Source: UBA2287 sp037442025 (GTDB lineage Bacteria > Bacteroidota > Bacteroidia > Bacteroidales > Tenuifilaceae). Taken from it: a stretch of DNA of 10,743 bases. A program made the translations under genes and the position numbers. This document shows positions 7,143 through 10,743 of this stretch, piece by piece. The stretch is taken from positions 1 to 10,743 of the forward strand of contig JBBIRB010000061.1 in the NCBI GenBank assembly GCA_037442025.1. Reading direction: 5' to 3'. The notes under the pieces are model-generated. The model did not search any database, was not told the DNA's origin, and saw only the letters and a program-made list of their open reading frames with translations. Position 1 is the first letter of the stretch, and the number at the start of each line of letters is the position of its first letter.

Positions 7143-8303
7143 TTACAGGAAATTAGCATTCCTAAAGTTTACCACCCCAAACTCGTTGCTATGTGTTTCA
7201 TGCTCACCATCATAAATTACCTGCGTTGATACCAAACTTTCTCCCAGTAATCCTTTTAAGAAAACTAAATTCTTTAAAAAGTCCTTATGAAAACCTCTGG
7301 CCGATTTAATTTCGTAGGCGTACACTTCATTACCTACCTCTTGAATAAGGTCTATTTCGCGCTGGGACTTGTCGCGGTAAAAAAACAGATTTGGCAATTT
7401 ACCGCTGTTATAGCAATGTTTCATAAACTCTAAAACAACGACGTTTTCGAATAACGCCCCTCGTAGGGGGTGCGTTGCTAGCTGCTCTTCATTATCAATA
7501 CCTAACAGGAAGCAAGCCAAGCCCGTGTCGCAGAAATAAATTTTTGGGGTTTTAACCAGTCGTTTCCCCACATTTCGAAAGAAGGGAGGCAAGCGAAAAA
7601 TGATGTATGATGCTTCGAGAACACTAATCCAATCGGATATGGTATGAACAGAAACACCCACCTCGTTTGCCAGTGCCGAAGCATTTACCTCGGTGGCAAC
7701 CCGACCGGCGCACAAACGAATAAAAACCTGGAATTTGATTAAATCCTTAACCTTTAGCAATTGCCGAACATCTCTTTCGATGTATGTGTTGTAATACTGC
7801 CTGTTGAGGTCCTGGGTTGGGATGTTCTTTGCCCAAATTGCGGGGTAGCCGCCGTTTATCAGAAGGGTGTCGGTACTGCTGTCCCATAAGCTTCCCAGCT
7901 CTTTCATCGATAGCGGCAGCAGGGTTAAGGTTGCCGAACGCCCTGCGAGCGATTGGGTAACCTTTTCCATAAGGGCAAAGTTGCTACTTCCGGTGAGTAC
8001 AAAATGGCAGCCCGGTACTTCGTCTGCCACAACCTGAATGTATGAAAAGAGGTCGGGATACTGCTGGGCCTCATCAATTATTACCCCCTGAGCATATTGC
8101 GCTAGAAATGTTTTGGGCGACACGGCTATTTGCTCGCGAAGGGTCAGGTCCTCGAGATTAACGTAATGGTAACCCTTAAAAACATTTTTGCACAGGGTGG
8201 TTTTACCCGATTGCCGTGGCCCAGTTACAGTTATAACAGGGTAGAGCTTGGCCAAACGCTTCAGCTCCGCTTCTATCTTCCTTTCAATGTAACTGGTATT
8301 CAT
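7143..8303 (-). CDS. AAA ATPase with DUF4143 domain (AAA_14/DUF4143 family)
   Basis: A 386-residue predicted ATPase of a large family whose biological role is unsettled; members are often accessory genes in Bacteroidetes and archaea. Walker A is GPRQSGKTT (28-36), Walker B VIIDEAQ (74-80), sensor 1 LTGSSN (103-108), and SLAGRSA (118-124) is the family's conserved Arg segment. A winged-helix-like part near 195-235 (ALANEVGVSVHTISDWISVLE) is followed by the C-terminal DUF4143 region with a PD-(D/E)XK-like pattern: E286/E292, D318 in EIDLI, and E331-x-K333 in YEIKSA. All key residues are present, so the gene looks intact. The ATG at 8303 is preferred over an in-frame upstream start at 8342, whose 13 extra residues are not family-like. 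The gene is bracketed by direct repeats (6734-6960 and 8486-8712). Its base composition resembles the core genes more than the toxin-antitoxin operon does. Confidence 0.9.
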   Translation of the reverse strand: MNTSYIERKIEAELKRLAKLYPVITVTGPRQSGKTTLCKNVFKGYHYVNLEDLTLREQIAVSPKTFLAQYAQGVIIDEAQQYPDLFSYIQVVADEVPGCHFVLTGSSNFALMEKVTQSLAGRSATLTLLPLSMKELGSLWDSSTDTLLINGGYPAIWAKNIPTQDLNRQYYNTYIERDVRQLLKVKDLIKFQVFIRLCAGRVATEVNASALANEVGVSVHTISDWISVLEASYIIFRLPPFFRNVGKRLVKTPKIYFCDTGLACFLLGIDNEEQLATHPLRGALFENVVVLEFMKHCYNSGKLPNLFFYRDKSQREIDLIQEVGNEVYAYEIKSARGFHKDFLKNLVFLKGLLGESLVSTQVIYDGEHETHSNEFGVVNFRNANFL

Positions 8304-8485
8304 ATGCTGGCAATTATGAAGTACAACTACAAATATGTCCAAATGTAGTAATAAATCACCAAATAAAGCATTTTGAAATGAAATAGTTCATGAAGAAAAG
8401 CAGATACTTATAGGATTGGCAGCCTCACCGCCGAACATTGTTTCAATCAGGCAGCCTTGGGGGAGCGGAGACTGATAAAAAATTA
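8304..8485. other. Upstream region of the ATPase gene
   Basis: No gene is seen. On the minus strand TACATTTG (8340-8347) matches the -7 consensus TAnnTTTG exactly and lies 36 nt before the ATG at 8303, so it is a candidate ATPase promoter. A -33 TTTG at the proper 19-21 nt spacing is absent; the nearest TTTG is only 12 nt upstream. The part nearest the repeat (about 8418-8475) is GC-richer, with GGCAGCC twice, and has no recognisable function. Confidence 0.35.
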
Positions 8486-8712
8486 CATTTTACATTCAAC
8501 TGTTCTACATTTTGCGGTTGCTTTAATGCAAAACTAAATCCCGTTAGCCATCCATAGCGGTCAGGCTAAGGAGGTATTTATCTGCTAATCAACATTAATT
8601 TGGCAAAAAATGTAGAGTTTATTTTAGCTACGGAGTAGCTAACTGTTTATAGAAGCACATACAAATATTAGCCTAAAGCTCCAGAGGAGCGCCCTGCTCT
8701 CATGGCAACACC
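8486..8712 (+). repeat. 227-bp direct repeat, copy 2 (truncated BIME-like element)
   Basis: Ungapped counterpart of 6734-6960. The hairpin TTAGCTAC-GGA-GTAGCTAA is kept at 8624-8642 and is followed by TGTTTATAGAA as in copy 1. Similarity stops at 8712, in the loop of the 17-bp inverted repeat, so the right half of the element (right arm, TGCCCC hairpin and inverted end) is missing. Three bases later the RAYT-tail repeat begins (8716), so the junction looks like a rearrangement breakpoint. Confidence 0.9.
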
Positions 8713-8715
8713 ACA

Positions 8716-8817
8716 CCCACGCTCGGCGAAGTTTGCAACTTCGCCGAACCTAAAATGCGGTCTCCCGACCGCATAAAATTCAATTACCGATACGATTTCA
8801 ATAGTAAGTCAAGAAAA
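8716..8817 (-). repeat. RAYT 3'-end repeat, copy A, with two strong hairpins
   Basis: About 102 bp aligning without gaps to 9828-9929 (offset 1112), with roughly 11 differences by eye. It contains the perfect 11-bp stem TCGGCGAAGTT-TGC-AACTTCGCCGA (8723-8747) and the 7-bp stem TGCGGTC-TCCC-GACCGCA (8756-8773). It then runs into coding remnants of a RAYT on the minus strand. The loop of the second hairpin differs at all four bases from copy B while the stem is identical, as expected if the fold is what is conserved. Confidence 0.85.
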
Positions 8818-8864
8818 ATATTACAAAATAGTCCAAAAAAATCTTTGCACTCCAACAAAGTTAA
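8784..8864 (-). pseudogene. Remnant of a RAYT (REP-associated tyrosine transposase) C-terminus
   Basis: Reading minus-strand codons upstream from the TAA at 8784-8786 gives 26 stop-free codons ending in FLDLLLKSYR. The intact-end copy at 9896 ends in YLDLPWKTYR at the equivalent position, and CKDFFGLF lines up loosely with its AKSYADMG. The DNA identity of the last codons and of the downstream hairpins supports homology. No HUH half and no catalytic Tyr segment are found upstream, so only about the last 25 residues remain. It differs enough from the copy at 9896 to come from a related rather than identical RAYT. Confidence 0.6.
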
Positions 8865-9015
8865 GCCTTTTTTAGTTAAGTTTTAAAAAGCGATATTTTG
8901 TGCGGTAGGAACGGTTGGCTGTCCAGCCCGAACCCGAACCGAAGGTACGAAAAAGTTTCAACTCCCGAAGCCGAGTCCGACTGGAACCCACCCCTTGTTA
9001 GCAAATATAGTTATT
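8865..9015. other. AT-rich then GC-rich spacer downstream of the antitoxin gene
   Basis: No gene is visible. The 8865-8895 part is AT-rich. From about 8900 it turns GC-rich, with the small hairpin GGCTG-TC-CAGCC (about 8930-8941), the 12-mer CGAAGGTACGAA (8940-8951) shared with 6710-6721, and TTGTTAGC (8995-9002) shared with 6660-6667. It follows the antitoxin stop by about 15 nt in the operon's direction and may act as a 3' boundary of the cassette. No clear T-tract terminator is seen. Confidence 0.4.
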
Positions 9016-9345
9016 CTATGCGATTCTAAATTCTCCGTCAAGAAGTTCTACATTGAAATTCACTTTTGCTTTCAACGCTTTAAAAACCCGCAGAATTGTT
9101 TCAATTGTTACATTCTTCGCATTTCTTTCAATACGAGAAATTTGAGACTTTTGTACGCCAATCATTTCTCCTAATTCGGTTTGGGTCAAATGTCTTTCTT
9201 TTCTTGTACGTTTAATTACTTCTCCCAAGAGGTCGAGCCGAAGTTCGTATTCATATTTATCTCTTTTTTCAGTTCCAATTTTTCCGAGATGTTTGTCTTT
9301 CAGCTCGTCAAGGGTATAAGTCTTTATTTTTTTTGTTGTTTCCAT
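9016..9345 (-). CDS. HTH-XRE antitoxin, HigA-like
   Basis: A 109-residue DNA-binding antitoxin, expected to neutralise the toxin encoded just upstream and to repress their shared promoter. An N-terminal extension of about 38 residues (KTYTLDELKDKHLGKIG) precedes a Cro/C1-type helix-turn-helix at about 39-93: LLGEVIKRTRKERHLTQTEL, then GVQKSQISRIERNAKNVTI and ETILRVFKALK. The end VNFNVELL is typical of antitoxins paired with HigB/RelE toxins. It starts 2 nt after the toxin stop, so translation is likely coupled, and toxin-first order is the HigBA arrangement. The operon is visibly AT-richer than the core genes, with many AAA, ATT and TTT codons, which suggests horizontal origin. Confidence 0.9.
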   Translation of the reverse strand: METTKKIKTYTLDELKDKHLGKIGTEKRDKYEYELRLDLLGEVIKRTRKERHLTQTELGEMIGVQKSQISRIERNAKNVTIETILRVFKALKAKVNFNVELLDGEFRIA

Positions 9346-9347
9346 TG

Positions 9348-9695
9348 TTATTGTTTTTTGTTTTTCTGTTCAAAGTACAACTTCATAATTGCTTTCGCTT
9401 TCTCGATTTCTGTCTTTGGAGTTTTGTCAGTCTTTTTAATAATTCCGTGAGTTGCAACTACAAGTGTTTCTGTCTTGTTTGTTTTATCCCAGAATGCAAA
9501 TAGTCTATAATACATTCTGTTATATTTGGTTCTAAATTCCCAAATTTCATCTTCAAGTTTCTTGAACAGTTCAGGGTTGTTAAAATATTTTGACTTATCT
9601 ATGTTGTAAATAATCTTCTCTTTTGTTTTTTCGTCAATAATATCAAATAGTTCCCAAACTTCGTCAAGTAGTATAATGTCAAATTTCGATTTCAT
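9348..9695 (-). CDS. HigB/RelE-superfamily toxin (PF05973-like)
   Basis: A 115-residue predicted mRNA interferase that would inhibit translation by cutting mRNA on the ribosome. The family pattern is clear: FKKLEDEIWEFRTKYNRMYY (44-63), then RLFAFWD (64-70), a beta strand TLVVATHGIIKKTDKTP (77-93), and the C-terminal helix EIEKAKAIMKLYFE. Arg55, Arg60 and Arg64 and Lys87-Lys88 are candidate catalytic or RNA-contacting residues by analogy with the family. It is basic, intact and has no membrane segment. The ATG at 9695 is preceded by a predicted promoter. Toxin-first order and the 2-nt gap to the antitoxin fit a type II HigBA module. The exact subfamily (HigB or other RelE/ParE type) is not certain. 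Confidence 0.88.
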   Translation of the reverse strand: MKSKFDIILLDEVWELFDIIDEKTKEKIIYNIDKSKYFNNPELFKKLEDEIWEFRTKYNRMYYRLFAFWDKTNKTETLVVATHGIIKKTDKTPKTEIEKAKAIMKLYFEQKNKKQ

Positions 9696-9716
9696 TCATC
9701 GTAATTTTATTAACGA

Positions 9717-9749
9717 CAAACTTAAATAAAAAGTTCTAATATATGGAAA
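9717..9749 (-). promoter_or_regulatory. Predicted promoter of the toxin-antitoxin operon
   Basis: On the minus strand TAAGTTTG (9717-9724) matches TAnnTTTG exactly, and TTTC (9746-9749) is a three-of-four -33 match with a 21-nt spacer. The leader to the toxin ATG at 9695 would be about 15 nt. Further upstream the perfect 10-bp palindrome GTTTGCAAAC (9779-9788) could be an antitoxin operator; that is inference. Confidence 0.4.
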
Positions 9750-9827
9750 CTATTATGCGGAATTTTTTCTTACACTATGTTTGCAAACTTATAATAGCCC
9801 GGTCATTTTCGTTTATTTTGTTATAGC

Positions 9828-9929
9828 CCCACGTTCGGCGAAGTTTGCAACTTCGACGAACCTAAAATGCGGTCGGGGGACCGCATAAAATTCAATTACC
9901 GATACGTTTTCCATGGCAAGTCAAGATAA
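9828..9929 (-). repeat. RAYT 3'-end repeat, copy B, with two hairpins
   Basis: Direct-orientation counterpart of 8716-8817. The longer stem TTCGGCGAAGTT-TGC-AACTTCGACGAA (9834-9860) has one mismatch, and the shorter stem TGCGGTC-GGGG-GACCGCA (9868-9885) is perfect. From 9896 the repeat lies within the 3' coding end of the truncated RAYT, so the duplicated unit is transposase tail plus downstream hairpins. Confidence 0.85.
9863..9886 (-). terminator. Terminator-like hairpin downstream of the truncated RAYT
   Basis: On the minus strand an 8-bp stem ATGCGGTC with loop CCCC pairs with GACCGCAT and is followed by TTTA, 9 nt after the RAYT stop codon. The T-tract is short, so it may be a REP-type hairpin rather than a true intrinsic terminator. 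Confidence 0.35.
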
Positions 9930-10168
9930 ACGATCTCCAATAGCCCACCCATATCAGCATAACTTTTTGCACTTGAGTAACGGTAATCTTCTGGTTTATC
10001 GACCAATCCAGCACGTATAGGATTGTTGTGCAAGTAGTTGATTTTATCTGCTATAAAAACGTTGGAGTAGAGAATTACTGCATGGTTTTCGTGAGTCCAA
10101 AACTGAAAGTTCTCGTTGCGTGAGTGCCGATTGGCATTATAGCTAAACCGGTTTAGCATCCACTCCCC
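9896..10168 (-). pseudogene. 5'-truncated RAYT (Y1/IS200-like REP-associated transposase)
   Basis: RAYTs are single-domain HUH nucleases thought to move REP sequences; they have roughly 180 or more residues. Here only the C-terminal half remains. Recognisable sequence begins with EWMLNRFSYNANRHS (the Met at 10159 is internal by comparison with EWMKMVFKYHA of the second RAYT), then FQFWTHENHAV, the signature YLHNNPIRAGLV and YRYSSAKSY, ending DLPWKTYR. By comparison with IS200/IS605 TnpA, the Tyr of NYLHNNP is the candidate nucleophile, so it is kept while the HUH motif is lost. Upstream of about 10168 the sequence changes abruptly to a GC-rich palindrome, indicating a rearrangement breakpoint. 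The product could not be an active nuclease by itself. The frame still opens at an ATG, so a short protein of 87 residues could be made. Confidence 0.8.
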
Positions 10169-10175
10169 AGTTCGG

Positions 10176-10212
10176 CGGCGGTTGCCTGCCTACCGGCAGG
10201 TAGGCACCGCCG
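10176..10212. repeat. GC-rich palindrome at the RAYT breakpoint
   Basis: The outer stem CGGCGGT (10176-10182) pairs with ACCGCCG (10206-10212). Inside, GCCTACC-GGCA-GGTAGGC and CCTGCC-TACC-GGCAGG are alternative stems. This style of palindrome, around CCTACCGGCAGG, is familiar from Bacteroidota intergenic repeats (recalled, not searched here). Confidence 0.8.
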
Positions 10213-10272
10213 TCGGGATATTAGCAGCAGGTTTAACCTGCAATGCCCCAAGTTNNNNNNNNNNACCTGCAA
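10213..10272. other. Assembly gap (10 Ns) between hairpin sequences
   Basis: Ns occupy 10255-10264. Before them is the perfect stem GCAGGTT-T-AACCTGC (10227-10241) and TGCCCCAAGTT (10244-10254), which looks like the left arm of another hairpin. ACCTGCAAT occurs on both sides of the gap (10236-10244 and 10265-10273). The true gap length is unknown; ten Ns is probably a placeholder. Confidence 0.7.
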
Positions 10273-10743
10273 TTAGCAAACAGCCTCTAGATACCCGTAA
10301 GTTTTCCACCTAAAGTCAACTTCAATTACATCTATCACCGATTCTAACCCAGCATAGTTCCTTGCGCTTGAGTACAAGTAATCTTCTGGATTTACAACAA
10401 TTCCGCTTCGTACTGGATTGTTGTGGATGTACTGAACCTTCTGCTCAATAAATTTCTGGCTATAAATATGCTCAGCATGGTTCTCGTGCGTCCAAATCTG
10501 ATGCGTTTGATTGTCCTTTAGCTTTGCGTGGTATTTAAACACCATCTTCATCCATTCACAGCGGCTTTCCTTGCCCGACTCAATTATTTCAACGAATCGT
10601 TTGCTGGTATAGCTCTTAAAGTCGCGAATGAATCCGCTTAGATCGCCCACCTCACTTTGGGCCAGCAGATGTATGTGGTTGGACATGATAACAAATGCAA
10701 ACAGGTTTAGCCCCTTATTTTGCTGGCAGTACTTAAAACTCTC
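10273..10743 (-). CDS. RAYT, REP-associated tyrosine transposase (5' partial)
   Basis: A Y1-type HUH transposase related to IS200/IS605 TnpA. The frame stays open to the window edge (ESFKYCQQNKGLNLFAFVI precedes the Met at 10686), so the start is outside and at least 156 residues are encoded. The metal-binding HUH motif is present as SNHIHLL, immediately after that internal Met. Following in order are FIRDFKSYTSKRF, EWMKMVFKYHA, IWTHENHAEHIYS, the catalytic-Tyr segment QYIHNNPVRSGIV (Tyr codon near 10429-10431) and DYLYSSARNY, ending FRWKTYGYLEAVC. Both key motifs are intact, so it may be active. It is clearly related to, but distinct from, the truncated copy at 9896, which is in the same orientation. 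The N gap lies just downstream of its stop. Confidence 0.88.
   Translation of the reverse strand, partial: ESFKYCQQNKGLNLFAFVIMSNHIHLLAQSEVGDLSGFIRDFKSYTSKRFVEIIESGKESRCEWMKMVFKYHAKLKDNQTHQIWTHENHAEHIYSQKFIEQKVQYIHNNPVRSGIVVNPEDYLYSSARNYAGLESVIDVIEVDFRWKTYGYLEAVC

Noticed and set aside
8130..8348. Short plus-strand open frame opposite the ATPase N-terminus
   Set aside because: It is antisense to the Walker A region of a clear ATPase gene and has no recognisable features.
7112..8455. GGCAGCCTC shared between 7116-7124 and the 8419 region as another repeat
   Set aside because: The match is about nine bases and does not extend; likely chance in GC-rich spacer DNA.
6734..8712. CRISPR array
   Set aside because: There are repeats, but only two copies of each long unit, spaced over 1 kb apart, with no short regular spacers and no cas genes.

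Overview
The window looks like a chromosomal segment of a member of the Bacteroidota, most likely Bacteroidales. The reasons are the ubiE-porT pairing (PorT is a component of the type IX secretion system, found only in this phylum), two exact matches to the Bacteroidetes -7 promoter element TAnnTTTG, weak or absent Shine-Dalgarno sequences, and Bacteroidetes-style REP hairpins with REP-associated transposases. The order-level placement is inference. A run of 10 Ns shows it is a draft assembly.

Layout. Positions 1-6641 are an ordinary, tightly packed core region. On the + strand lie purL (5' end cut by the window edge), ubiE, porT and a COG2509 FAD-dependent dehydrogenase, with gaps of 17, 61 and 6 nt, so they are probably one transcript. 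A TrmH/SpoU-family RNA methyltransferase converges on them; the two stop codons share one CTAG. It diverges from a YbdG-type mechanosensitive channel gene across a short two-promoter region. The core genes serve purine synthesis, menaquinone synthesis, protein secretion, RNA modification and osmotic protection. They share no single pathway.

Positions 6642-10743 are an accessory region with a mosaic of repeats, hairpins and small mobile or selfish genes. A composite REP/BIME-like element (about 6734-7106) lies beside a DUF4143-type AAA ATPase gene. A second, truncated copy of its left 227 bp lies on the other side of that gene, 1752 bp away, in direct orientation. That copy is followed after 3 nt by a second repeat, which is the 3' end of a REP-associated tyrosine transposase (RAYT) gene plus two strong hairpins. 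This second repeat recurs 1112 bp further on, and the two copies bracket an AT-rich HigBA-type toxin-antitoxin operon. The last 850 bp hold a 5'-truncated RAYT that has lost its HUH half, a GC-rich palindrome, the N gap and a second RAYT that runs off the window with its HUH motif intact.

Overall reading. The most notable pattern is that both accessory cassettes (ATPase and toxin-antitoxin) are bracketed by direct repeats made of REP/RAYT material. Such repeats could let each cassette be lost or gained by recombination. No clearly new multi-gene system could be demonstrated; the repeat architecture and the RAYT remnants are the parts that merit checking.
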